From NCBI GenBank assembly GCA_963582935.1, contig CAUZSH010000006.1, positions 1 through 39,087 of the forward strand: 39,087 nt of DNA. The letters are read 5' to 3'. This document shows positions 1 through 8,020 of this stretch, in pieces (position 1 is the first letter of the stretch; each line of letters begins with the position of its first letter). A model generated the notes under the pieces. That model ran no database searches. It was not told where the DNA came from and was given only the letters and a program-made list of their open reading frames with translations. Origin of the DNA: CAUZSH01 sp963582935 (GTDB lineage: Bacteria > Pseudomonadota > Gammaproteobacteria > Francisellales > Francisellaceae). The position numbers and the translations under genes were made by a program.

Positions 1-60
1 GGTTTGGTGCGTGCCACAAATGCGATATATGACATGATTTCAATACCCAAATATCGCTAA
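1..60 (+). CDS. C-terminal end of an unidentified gene
   Basis: The first 60 bases read openly in frame 1 as 19 codons, ending in TAA at 58-60. The visible tail is about GLVRATNAIYDMISIPKYR. The next gene starts 41 bases later on the same strand, so the two may share a transcript. The fragment is too short to assign to a family, and it could be a chance open stretch. Confidence 0.35.
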   Translation, partial: GLVRATNAIYDMISIPKYR

Positions 61-101
61 CCTGATAGGCTATACAACAAAACAGCTAAAACCTATTCAC
101 T

Positions 102-1340
102 ATGTCACTGAATGCAGATGTTATTATTATTGGTGCCGGACCCTCTGGCGCAGTCTCAGGCGCGCTCCTAGCACAAAAAGGCTACAAAGTTCTCATTTTA
201 GAACGCGCCCAATTCCCACGTTTTTCCATTGGCGAAAGCTTATTACCACAATGTATGACTTTTTTAGAAGAAGCCAAGATGCTAGATGCGGTACAGGCGG
301 CTGGATTTCAATATAAAAATGGTGCGATTTTTGAGTATGGTGACCAGCATACCTTTTTTAATTTTGAAGAAAAATTTACCTCTGGTTGGGGCACGACCTT
401 TCAAGTGCAACGAGATCGTTTCGATAAAATTCTTGCTGATCGTGCTGAAGCACAGGGTGTTGAGATCCATTATCAAGAAAGCATTACTACCGTTGATTTT
501 GAAGGTGAACACCCAATACTTCAGAGTCAAAAATCAGATGGTAGCACGGTTACTTATCGCTGTCAGTTTGTCCTAGATGCCAGTGGATTTGGGCGGGTAT
601 TGCCTCGACTCCTTGATCTTGAGATACCTTCTGATTTTCCTATCCGACAGTCTAATTTTACCCATATTGAAGATAATATTGATGCAGGCCTTTTTGATCG
701 TAATAAAATTATTATTACCGTTCATCCAAAATACCGAGATGTTTGGTATTGGCTCATTCCTTTTAGCAATGGTCGATGCTCTATTGGCGTTGTGGGAGAG
801 CCTGATTTTTTCGCCAAACGTCAACAGACCCCTGAGGCATTATTAAAAAGCATTGTGAATGAAGCACCTGGATTACAAAAACGCCTTACCAAAGCTAAAT
901 GGGATACTCCAGTGAATCAAATCACAGGGTACTCTAGCAATGTCAAAGCACTCTATGGCAAACACTTTGCCCTACTTGGCAATGCCGGTGAGTTTCTTGA
1001 TCCAGTTTTTTCATCAGGGGTGACTATTGCATTAAAATCAGCAAGCCTTGCTGCAAAGGTACTTGATCGACAGCTTCAAGGGCATGAGGTGAATTGGAAG
1101 GAAGAGTATCAAGTACCATTACAATTTGGGGTCAATACGTTTCGTTGCTATGTCGAAGCTTGGTACGACCACAGCTTTCAAGATATTATTTTTTCAAGTA
1201 ACCAAAATAAGAATGTCACAGAAAAAATCAGTTCTATTTTAGCAGGCTATGCATGGGATGAAAAAAACCCCTATGTAAAACAATGTAAACGTAAGTTGCC
1301 TCAGTTGGCTAAGCTGTGTCAGCAAAAAAAATCGGTTTAA
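102..1340 (+). CDS. FAD-dependent halogenase-like oxidoreductase
   Basis: 412-residue flavoprotein of the tryptophan halogenase / FAD monooxygenase superfamily. An N-terminal Rossmann motif GAGPSG (residues 11-16) binds FAD. GES at 44-46 is followed by GFQYKNG, with a lysine at 72 where halogenases carry their catalytic Lys. An exact WxWxIP signature (WYWLIP, 215-220) keeps flavin-dependent halogenases from acting as monooxygenases. GNAGEFLDP at 293-301 is the second FAD motif. Related proteins also occur in aryl-polyene and other secondary-metabolite clusters, where halogenation is not proven. No flavin reductase or carrier protein is visible next to it. The ATG at 102 has no convincing Shine-Dalgarno sequence. 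The gene converges on roxA and their stop codons overlap in a shared TTAA. The family call is firm; the substrate and true halogenase activity are unknown. Confidence 0.8.
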   Translation: MSLNADVIIIGAGPSGAVSGALLAQKGYKVLILERAQFPRFSIGESLLPQCMTFLEEAKMLDAVQAAGFQYKNGAIFEYGDQHTFFNFEEKFTSGWGTTFQVQRDRFDKILADRAEAQGVEIHYQESITTVDFEGEHPILQSQKSDGSTVTYRCQFVLDASGFGRVLPRLLDLEIPSDFPIRQSNFTHIEDNIDAGLFDRNKIIITVHPKYRDVWYWLIPFSNGRCSIGVVGEPDFFAKRQQTPEALLKSIVNEAPGLQKRLTKAKWDTPVNQITGYSSNVKALYGKHFALLGNAGEFLDPVFSSGVTIALKSASLAAKVLDRQLQGHEVNWKEEYQVPLQFGVNTFRCYVEAWYDHSFQDIIFSSNQNKNVTEKISSILAGYAWDEKNPYVKQCKRKLPQLAKLCQQKKSV

Positions 1341-2521
1341 GCTCGTTCAATTTCTGCAAAATCAATCATCAGCTCTTGATATAAGGCAAATATAAAGTCT
1401 TTATCTTCCACAGAATGACATAATGCCATAATTTTATCACTATAAAATCCCCTTTCATCACAAATAAACTGAATCAAATTCGCACTAATACCTTCCACAT
1501 TTTGTTTATCACCATTTATAAATAAAGCGTATATCCCATCAACGTCCTTCCCATAGGCAAAACGACATACGGCACTACGTTCAAGGCAAGCAACCATTTC
1601 CAGTTCTGCAAAAAATGAAACTTTATCCAACCTCTCATCACCCTCCGACATTCCATATTGAGCCTGTGCAGACTGATCTAATTCTGTCACAAAACTCCCA
1701 AACCATTGTCCAAATAATTCAGGATCATCTATTAATTTTTTCAATGCTATGCGAGCTTGTGCAATTGAAGCTTCCGTTATTTCTCCTGTGCCGTGTAAAT
1801 CTGACCAATCAGGGTCTTGGTAATAATTTTTAACCTCTTTCTCAGCAATATGCTCACCAAAACTATCCCAAAGCTCCCTTGTGGCATACCCTCGATAACC
1901 AAACGAATAAGTCATACAATCATCAGTCAATGCCACACCATGATGCCCAACATAAGGTGGAATATACAGTACATCCCCTTCGTCTAAGATAAACATTTGC
2001 TCAACTTCAAATTTTTTCATCAAGCGTAAAGGGATATTCTGTTCATAATTTTCTTCATGACAACCTTTCGTCGTCAATGTCCATTTTCGCCGACCTTTTC
2101 CTTGCAATAAAAAAACATCATAGACATCAAAATGCGGTCCAACGCTGCCCCCTATGGGCGCATAGCTAATCATCACATCATCCACACGCCATTGTGGTAA
2201 GAAATTAAAATGATTCAATAAGTTCCCCACTTCTGGAATAAGCCGATCCACACCATTAACCAATAATGTCCAATTTTCTTTTGGTAATGAGGCAAAATCC
2301 TCTTCCCGAAAAGGGCCTGTTTTGAGCTGCCAGTTTCCTTTATCACCCATATGACCGATTACCATACGGCTTTCAAAATCCTCTTCAAGTGCTAAACCAG
2401 CCAGTTCATCTGGTTCAATAATATTCTGAAAATTAGGGAACCCTTGTTTAATTAATAGTGGCTTTTTTTGCCAATATTTTTTTAGAAATTGCTTATGCGT
2501 TATATTATCAAGATTAAGCAC
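1337..2521 (-). CDS. roxA: Ribosomal protein uL16 arginine hydroxylase (JmjC/cupin oxygenase)
   Basis: 394-residue 2-oxoglutarate/Fe(II) oxygenase of the RoxA (YcfD) type, which hydroxylates an arginine of ribosomal protein uL16. The N-terminal part contains QKKPLLIKQGFPNF and PDELAGLALE, close to the E. coli protein. The iron ligands fit H130-x-D132 (in VGPHFDVYDVF) and H193 (in PPYVGHHG). The block QGKGRRKW (140-147) is also characteristic. The C-terminal roughly 180 residues form the helical dimerisation and winged-helix region of this family. The gene lies four bases from the SMR remnant upstream and converges on the halogenase-like gene. The assignment rests on family-wide motif agreement. 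Confidence 0.9.
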   Translation of the reverse strand: MLNLDNITHKQFLKKYWQKKPLLIKQGFPNFQNIIEPDELAGLALEEDFESRMVIGHMGDKGNWQLKTGPFREEDFASLPKENWTLLVNGVDRLIPEVGNLLNHFNFLPQWRVDDVMISYAPIGGSVGPHFDVYDVFLLQGKGRRKWTLTTKGCHEENYEQNIPLRLMKKFEVEQMFILDEGDVLYIPPYVGHHGVALTDDCMTYSFGYRGYATRELWDSFGEHIAEKEVKNYYQDPDWSDLHGTGEITEASIAQARIALKKLIDDPELFGQWFGSFVTELDQSAQAQYGMSEGDERLDKVSFFAELEMVACLERSAVCRFAYGKDVDGIYALFINGDKQNVEGISANLIQFICDERGFYSDKIMALCHSVEDKDFIFALYQELMIDFAEIERA

Positions 2522-2524
2522 TTA

Positions 2525-2734
2525 TCAACCTGTCTTCACCACCACGATAGCAATACATACTACCACAATCCCCAACCAACCCACAGCATTTAACTTTTGC
2601 TTGTAAAACCACATACCACCTAATGCTGTTCCAACAATCCCAATGGCTCCCCAACTCGCATAAGCAATCGCTAAGTCAATTTTAAAATGAATTACCCGTA
2701 TTTGAAATAATATACTAGGCTTTACAATATTCAT
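2525..2734 (-). pseudogene. Remnant of a small multidrug resistance (SMR/EmrE-type) transporter
   Basis: The reading frame ends with a good match to the C-terminal half of SMR efflux proteins (DLAIAYASWGAIG, then a hydrophobic segment, FYKQKLNAVGWLGI, then a last hydrophobic segment). Intact SMR proteins have four membrane helices in about 105-110 residues. Here helix 1, including its essential glutamate, is absent. Helix 2 appears collapsed: only KPSILF is left before IRVIHFKID. An in-frame ATG lies further out at 2761, but its extra residues do not restore the missing part. The gene is therefore probably broken. It sits directly downstream of the roxA stop-to-start interval in the same direction and is back to back with amtB. 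Confidence 0.65.
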
Positions 2735-2759
2735 TTCATGGTTATATAGGGGAAAACAC

Positions 2760-4241
2760 ATGCATTTGGTGGACGTAGCCTGGGTGCTTTTTTCAGCATC
2801 ATTAGTCTTATTTATGGTATGTGGGTTAGCTTTTTTTTATGCCGGCTTAGTCAGTTCAAGGCGTGTTGCTCGGTCGTTCATAGAAGATTTTGGCTCCTGC
2901 CAAAATCGAATCACTACCCTCGCAGATGGTTTTGCCTCAGACGCCCACCTCCGTACCGATCTTCCAAAAAACAAGCCTACAGTCTCGTTTTTGAAAGCCA
3001 GTACTGCGTATATGGCTCTACGGGCTGGGAAATACCTTCCAGCTTCCAAAGGTCGAAGCGCTACGCACAATCTCTCAATGGAGCCGAAAGGCAGCCCTTC
3101 TGAGGACTACTCGACCTCGGCTTCGCCTCTCCCTGTCTCGCAGCGAAATGTAATCAACACTATTAATATGAGCTTTATATGCTTAGCATTGATTCCCATA
3201 ACTTGGGTAATTTTAGGATACTCATTAGCCTTCTCTGGAGAATCTCCTTGGATAGGAAATTTTGATGAATTTGGATTAATTAATTTAAGCCGCTCATTTC
3301 ATGATGGAGATATTCCAGACTATGTCTACATGGTTTTTCAAATGATGTTTGCCTGCATCTCTCCAGCCTTAATATCTGGTGCTGTGGTAGAGCGAATCCG
3401 GTTTAATGCGTATATGGTTTTTGTAGTGATCTGGTCAATATTGGTTTACAGCACCGTCGCACATTGGGTTTGGTCAGATTTAGGTTGGCTCAAAAGCTTA
3501 GGTGTAATCGATTTTGCAGGTGGGATGGTGGTTCATTTAACCGCTGGATGCTCCGCACTGGTTGCTGCCATAATGATGAAACCACGAAAAAATCAACAAA
3601 AAAACACCAAACTGCAGCATACTCCCTTTGTGATTCTCGGCGCAAGTATTCTGTGGTACGGTTGGTTTGGGTTTAATTCAGGATCCGCTTTAGGGATGAA
3701 TATGATTGCCATTACTGCCTTTGTAAACACTGCCTTAGGCGCATCATCTGCCATACTAATGTGGGTAGTATTAAGCATTCTTATGGGTAAAAATATCTCC
3801 GTCATTGGTATTGCTGTTTCATCCGTGATTGGGCTAGTTGCAATCACGCCAGCATGTGGCTATGTGACACATATATCTAGTTTGTATATTGGTGCCGCTG
3901 CTGCTTTTATCTGCTTTTTTGCTTTAGAATACAGGGCACTATGGGCAGGAAAAATAGACGATACCTTAGATGTTTTTGTTTCCCATGGAATTGCCGCAAT
4001 TGTCGGCTCATTGTTAACCGGTGTTTTTTGCTTATCAGAGGTCAACCCTTCTATAGAAAGTGGTGTCATTACGGGCAATTTTGATATATTAGGCGCTCAA
4101 GTAGTAGGTGTTATTGCTATAGCATTATTTTCTATGTGTATGACCTATCTTATTTTTAAAGCAATTGGCATATTTATGTATATTCGAATCAAAGCTGATG
4201 ATGAGCATCTCGAGTTAGGTTCTCTAGAGCATGAAGAGTAA
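2760..4241 (+). CDS. amtB: Ammonium transporter with an in-frame foreign insert
   Basis: 493-residue Amt/Rh-family channel for ammonium uptake, with about 11 membrane helices. The ATG at 2760 follows a strong AGGGG ribosome binding site at 2748-2752. The twin pore histidines lie in DFAGGMVVHLTAG and VFVSHGIAAIVGSLLTG. The family block WYGWFGFNSGSALG is present. Helix 1 ends with FFYAGLVSSR (to residue 34). The family-typical continuation NVINTINMSF starts only at residue 130. The intervening 95 residues are soluble, charged and unrelated to Amt proteins; they would form a cytoplasmic loop between helices 1 and 2. Without the insert the protein would be about 398 residues, a normal size. No glnK gene is adjacent. 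Whether the protein still folds and transports cannot be judged here; the frame is fully open. Confidence 0.88.
   Translation: MHLVDVAWVLFSASLVLFMVCGLAFFYAGLVSSRRVARSFIEDFGSCQNRITTLADGFASDAHLRTDLPKNKPTVSFLKASTAYMALRAGKYLPASKGRSATHNLSMEPKGSPSEDYSTSASPLPVSQRNVINTINMSFICLALIPITWVILGYSLAFSGESPWIGNFDEFGLINLSRSFHDGDIPDYVYMVFQMMFACISPALISGAVVERIRFNAYMVFVVIWSILVYSTVAHWVWSDLGWLKSLGVIDFAGGMVVHLTAGCSALVAAIMMKPRKNQQKNTKLQHTPFVILGASILWYGWFGFNSGSALGMNMIAITAFVNTALGASSAILMWVVLSILMGKNISVIGIAVSSVIGLVAITPACGYVTHISSLYIGAAAAFICFFALEYRALWAGKIDDTLDVFVSHGIAAIVGSLLTGVFCLSEVNPSIESGVITGNFDILGAQVVGVIAIALFSMCMTYLIFKAIGIFMYIRIKADDEHLELGSLEHEE
2862..3146 (+). mobile_element. 285-bp in-frame, GC-rich insert inside amtB
   Basis: The segment between codons 34 and 130 of amtB is exactly 95 codons long, with no stop in the amtB frame. 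A hand count gives about 53% GC, against about 40% in adjoining amtB sequence. Joining the flanks restores the normal Amt sequence SSR-NVINTI. Inside is a perfect 9-bp hairpin, GATTTTGGC-TCCT-GCCAAAATC (2886-2907). The segment is also open over most of its length in one other plus frame and one minus frame. No clear terminal inverted repeats or target duplication are visible. It resembles in behaviour the Rickettsia palindromic elements that insert into protein genes, but no sequence relation can be claimed. Confidence 0.7.
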
Positions 4242-4272
4242 TTATATTAAAACTTATCAACAATATAATATC

Positions 4273-4977
4273 TTATGATTGCGCACTAATTTTGGCTGCA
4301 GCTGAGCTCTTTGGATAACTGTTCAGAACCTTATTAAAATATTTTTTGGCAGCACTTTGTTCACCCATAGCCTTTGCAATAATACCTAGATTAAGATAAG
4401 TATCGGCTGCTTTTGCACTTCTTGGATAAATGGCTAACAATGCACTAAAACGCTCTTTGGCAAGTTTTGGATTCCCAACCGCTAAAGCAATTTGCGCCCT
4501 TAAAAACATAGACTCTGAGGCATGGTTGCCCACAGGGTAGTTTGATTGATAGCGTCTAAATATTTCAGAGGCTTCTGAATATTTTTTCGCAGATAAAGCC
4601 GCCACCCCTTTTTGGAATAACACTTCGCTTTTTTGATCCATCGTGCCCTTTGTTCCCGATGGTGTCTGAGTTTTGTTAGACACTTGCAAGGCATTTGCTT
4701 TTTTATCTAATCCCACTAACTTTGCATCAAAGTTTTTTTGCATTTGTGAAATTTGATGGCGATTCACCTCCACTTGTCCCCGTAAGTCAGAAACCGTATC
4801 TGCCAAGTTATTACCTGATTTTTGTTGTGCTTGATTAATCAAATATTGCACTTGGTTGTTGAGTTTTCTCACCTGTGTTTCAAGCTGGGTGACTTGATCT
4901 TGTGAGCCGTATGAAAAAGCAGCCAAAGGCAGACTCACGATAAGAAATCCCACCGCAACATATTTTTTGAAACGCAT
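4273..4977 (-). CDS. cpoB: Cell-division coordinator CpoB (YbgF)
   Basis: 234-residue periplasmic protein, last gene of the Tol-Pal operon. CpoB links peptidoglycan synthesis to outer-membrane constriction together with TolA. An N-terminal signal peptide (MRFKKYVAVGFLIVSLPLAAFS) is followed by a coiled-coil-forming region to about residue 75. A linker leads to C-terminal TPR repeats (about 115-230) with LFQKGVAALSAKKYSEA and further units. A TTG three bases upstream is in frame, but the ATG at 4977 is spaced correctly from AAGGGGA, so it is chosen. The gene follows pal by about 15 bases. Confidence 0.88.
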   Translation of the reverse strand: MRFKKYVAVGFLIVSLPLAAFSYGSQDQVTQLETQVRKLNNQVQYLINQAQQKSGNNLADTVSDLRGQVEVNRHQISQMQKNFDAKLVGLDKKANALQVSNKTQTPSGTKGTMDQKSEVLFQKGVAALSAKKYSEASEIFRRYQSNYPVGNHASESMFLRAQIALAVGNPKLAKERFSALLAIYPRSAKAADTYLNLGIIAKAMGEQSAAKKYFNKVLNSYPKSSAAAKISAQS

Positions 4978-4992
4978 CAAAATCCCCTTGAG

Positions 4993-5676
4993 TTACATGG
5001 CACCAGAGCAGCTACCACCAAAAACTACCACTGAACGTCTATCAGTCTGATAAGCCTGTTTACAAGCATAGGTAGCCGTTGGCTTCCCCGCGACAAGTTC
5101 ACATTTTGAATTCGCCATGGTTGCTGCATCCACTACTGAACGTGTACTACCGTAACTCACGGTACAAACTTGACTTGGTGAGACGCCTTGGGCACGGAGA
5201 TAGTCATCCACTGCCGTGGCACGTTTTTGTCCTAAACTAAAGTTATAGTTATCGCTGCCGATAGAATCTGCATTGCCAGCCACCTGTATGGTTTGATTTG
5301 GGAATTTTATCAATATTTTTGCGACCGCATCTGCTTTTTGTTTTGCGTCTGAAGAAAGTGTATATTGATTAAAGCCAAAATATAGGGTGTTGCCTTTGCC
5401 ATTATCACTTTGCATGACTTGTGCAATATCATTGGAAATTTTTTGTTTTTGCTCTGAACTATATTGATCAGAGTTATTCACCATCTGTGCAATTTCTTGG
5501 CTACTAAACCCTGAGCCCATATCGACACCACCTGCGTTGCCAGAAGAAGGTCCAAATGCACCGTTAGCATCAATAATAGGTGCTGGAGATTGCGCACACC
5601 CCGCCAACACCAATACGGAAGCAAAACTTAAGCTTGCTAATATTTTTTTTGATCTCTTTGTTACTTTCACATTCAT
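4993..5676 (-). CDS. pal: Peptidoglycan-associated lipoprotein Pal, cysteine-rich variant
   Basis: 227-residue outer-membrane lipoprotein of the OmpA-like family that anchors the outer membrane to peptidoglycan and binds TolB. The lipobox LAGC puts the acylated cysteine at 27. The OmpA-like domain starts near residue 95 (TLYFGFNQYTLSSDAK). It contains the peptidoglycan-binding block NADSIGSDNYNFSLGQKRA (135-153) and a terminal TDRRSVVV (211-218). It is about 50 residues longer than typical Pal proteins. The extra length lies partly in a Gly/Ser-rich N-terminal linker and partly in a segment after VSYG. Four extra cysteines (171, 192, 205, 223) suggest disulfides in the periplasm. Its place between tolB and cpoB supports the assignment. 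Confidence 0.88.
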   Translation of the reverse strand: MNVKVTKRSKKILASLSFASVLVLAGCAQSPAPIIDANGAFGPSSGNAGGVDMGSGFSSQEIAQMVNNSDQYSSEQKQKISNDIAQVMQSDNGKGNTLYFGFNQYTLSSDAKQKADAVAKILIKFPNQTIQVAGNADSIGSDNYNFSLGQKRATAVDDYLRAQGVSPSQVCTVSYGSTRSVVDAATMANSKCELVAGKPTATYACKQAYQTDRRSVVVFGGSCSGAM

Positions 5677-5749
5677 GCGATTACCTTTATTTTTTTATTA
5701 CAACTTATTTGTTTTATCCTAGACTATTTCTGCCTACCTGTATCTACCG

Positions 5750-7078
5750 TTAGCCTAAAAAAGGAGACCACGCAGGTGACTGAATATTCACTGCACTCCC
5801 TACTGCTGGTAAATTAATGTGGATACTGCCATCTAAAGAAACCATGGCTAACCCTAAACTGCCATTTGAATGGGTCTTTGTATAAATAATCATATTGCCA
5901 TTAGGGGCAATACTGGGTGATTTATCTACAGGCCCCTTGGTTAATGTTGTAATTTTATTTGTTTGTAAATTAAGCTTGGCGATTTCAATGGAACCACCAC
6001 GGGTTGCTTGATGCATAAAAATAATATATTTGCCATCTGGAGTGAATTTTGGATCAAAATTCTGAGTCCCGCTAAAGGTCAATCTTTTGGCGCTTAAGTC
6101 ATTAATTCTCATCATATAAATTTGTGGTTGCCCACCACGAGTTGAGGTAAATGCCACACTTTTACCGCTCGGTGAAAAAGCAGGGGAAGTATTGGTACCT
6201 GAATAGGTCAACTGCTTCACAATACCATTGGCTTTTGGCTTTGTGAGATATAGTTGTGTTGTGGCAGAATTTTTAGCCTTAGAAAGCGCTACTGCCAATA
6301 TTTTTGAAACAGGATCAAAGGCGGGGGAACTATTAATCCCTGGATAATTTGCTACTAAGGTGCGTTTTCCCGTTCTAAGCTCAATAGTATAAACTGCCAT
6401 ACGACCGTTTACATAGCTTACATACGCCAACTTAGAGCCATCTGCAGACCATACAGGAGATGCTAGAGGGTTACGCTTTTGGCGCAATAAAACCTGTGGG
6501 TTTTGCCCATCATAATCGGACACAATCAGACTATATTGCGCACGGCGTAAATCGTAAGGATGGCTCACATCAATATAGGCAAGTTTGGTGGTAAAGTAAC
6601 CCCGTTGCCCTGTAATGGTTTGGTAAATATAATCTGCAATAGTATGCCCCAATGCCACAAATTGTTGTGATGACACATTCTTAAAAACACGCCCAGTCAA
6701 AGCTTGATTTCCAAGTTGGCTCACCAATTGAAAGGTCACATTATATTTCCCAGAATTCGGGGCTGTTGGGACCACGGACCCCACCAGCATATATTCAGTG
6801 CCGAGAGAAGACCACATATTCCAATTTATTTGTGCGGGCTGACTGGGTTGTTGGGGTAATTGGTTTCGTGATGCGACTTGAAAACGACCCGAATTCATAA
6901 GGTCTCTCGAAACCACAGAAATTAGTTTTGATTCAACACTGGCACCCGAGAAAGGCACAACGGCAATGGGAAAGGGTTTATTCATGCCTTGATTAATTTC
7001 GATTCTTAGACTGGCAAAACTAAAGGAACTGACTAAGAAAGTCCATATCACCATATATTTTATGCATTTTTTCAACAT
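5750..7078 (-). CDS. tolB: Tol-Pal system beta-propeller protein TolB
   Basis: 442-residue periplasmic protein linking Pal with the inner-membrane TolQRA complex. After a signal peptide (to about residue 24) comes the N-terminal domain with PFPIAVVPFSGA. A six-bladed propeller follows, with repeats such as SPVWSADGSKLAYVSY, SPAFSPSGKSVAFTS, DPKFTPDGKYIIFMH and SPSIAPNGNMIIYT. Two adjacent ATG codons exist (7081 and 7078). AAGGAG lies only two bases from the first but five from the second, so 7078 is preferred. tolA ends ten bases upstream. Confidence 0.93.
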   Translation of the reverse strand: MLKKCIKYMVIWTFLVSSFSFASLRIEINQGMNKPFPIAVVPFSGASVESKLISVVSRDLMNSGRFQVASRNQLPQQPSQPAQINWNMWSSLGTEYMLVGSVVPTAPNSGKYNVTFQLVSQLGNQALTGRVFKNVSSQQFVALGHTIADYIYQTITGQRGYFTTKLAYIDVSHPYDLRRAQYSLIVSDYDGQNPQVLLRQKRNPLASPVWSADGSKLAYVSYVNGRMAVYTIELRTGKRTLVANYPGINSSPAFDPVSKILAVALSKAKNSATTQLYLTKPKANGIVKQLTYSGTNTSPAFSPSGKSVAFTSTRGGQPQIYMMRINDLSAKRLTFSGTQNFDPKFTPDGKYIIFMHQATRGGSIEIAKLNLQTNKITTLTKGPVDKSPSIAPNGNMIIYTKTHSNGSLGLAMVSLDGSIHINLPAVGSAVNIQSPAWSPFLG

Positions 7079-7087
7079 CATCTCTCC

Positions 7088-8020
7088 TTAGCTATGAAAC
7101 TCTAATTCTAAATCTAACATTTTGGCTCTTGCATCTTGGCTCGTAGGCAGTGGTAACGGCGATGACTGTCTAACCGCTAATTTTAACTGCCTGTCAAACT
7201 GCGCATTGCCACTAGATTGTACAATACTTAGCGACCTTATATTACCACTTTGATCCAATAATAAATGAACAACTGCGCTTCCTTCAAAAGCGTTATTCCA
7301 ATTGCCAAATATTTTTTGACGAATGGCAACTGTATATTGATCTATTTCATTTTGTATTTTTGTTTTTCGAGCGTTTGAGGCTTGCACTGCTGTATGGTCA
7401 CTCACTGTGTTATTCAAGCTGGATAATGCAAGTTTCTTTAAGCGATCTGCAATCTCAGCTTCTCGCTTTTTATCCGCTTGTTTTTGCTTTTCCAAGGCCT
7501 TTTCATTTGCCAACTTTTTAGCCACTGCGGCTTTTTTTGCTTGGGCTTGGGCCTTGGCTTCTGCCTGTTTTTTCGCTTGCATCGCTTTTTGTTTTTGCTC
7601 TAAGGCTCTTTTCTTTTCCAATATACGTTGCTTTATTTTTGCCATCTCAAGCCGTTTTTTTGCGGCTAAAAGCTCCTGAGTTTCTTTTCGTGCTTGATCT
7701 GGGTTTACCTGAGGCTTCACAACGGTAGGCTGTGGTGGCTCAAATCGTTGACTCAACGCATGGTTAGAAATCATTTGAGCTTGCACAATGGGTTGTGAGG
7801 ATGCTGCCACTTGCACCACTGTCGTACTTTTCCTTTCCACCACCACAATGGTGGTAAATATTATGATTAAAAACACCAGCAATAAATGCAGTCCAATCGA
7901 CCATGCTAGGGATTTTCTTTGTCGATTTGCATTCAAGTATACAATACCACGACTCGCCCAGCGTTGAAGCATCTTCGCTTTACGAAAGGTTTCTGCTTTA
8001 GCCCTTCGACGTTGCGTCAT
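7088..8020 (-). CDS. tolA: Tol-Pal system protein TolA
   Basis: 310-residue energy-transducing protein spanning the periplasm between TolQR and TolB/Pal. A basic cytoplasmic N-terminus precedes one membrane helix (about 40-61, containing SIGLHLLLVFLIIIF). A long Lys/Ala/Glu-rich helical region follows (about 110-205). The C-terminal TonB-like domain (about 215-310) contains GSAVVHLLLDQSGNIRSLSI and FDRQLKLAVRQSSPLPLP. The ATG at 8020 lies inside the end of tolR, a 23-bp overlap that implies coupled translation. Confidence 0.92.
   Translation of the reverse strand: MTQRRRAKAETFRKAKMLQRWASRGIVYLNANRQRKSLAWSIGLHLLLVFLIIIFTTIVVVERKSTTVVQVAASSQPIVQAQMISNHALSQRFEPPQPTVVKPQVNPDQARKETQELLAAKKRLEMAKIKQRILEKKRALEQKQKAMQAKKQAEAKAQAQAKKAAVAKKLANEKALEKQKQADKKREAEIADRLKKLALSSLNNTVSDHTAVQASNARKTKIQNEIDQYTVAIRQKIFGNWNNAFEGSAVVHLLLDQSGNIRSLSIVQSSGNAQFDRQLKLAVRQSSPLPLPTSQDARAKMLDLELEFHS

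Noticed and set aside
2837..3070. Minus-strand 77-codon frame in the amtB insert as a separate gene
   Set aside because: It lacks a ribosome binding site and lies inside the insert opposite the open amtB frame. It is more easily explained by composition, so it is recorded only as a property of the insert.
7407..7679. Phe/Ala-rich plus-strand frame opposite tolA
   Set aside because: It is the complement of the Lys/Ala/Glu-rich TolA repeat region, which naturally yields an open antisense frame.
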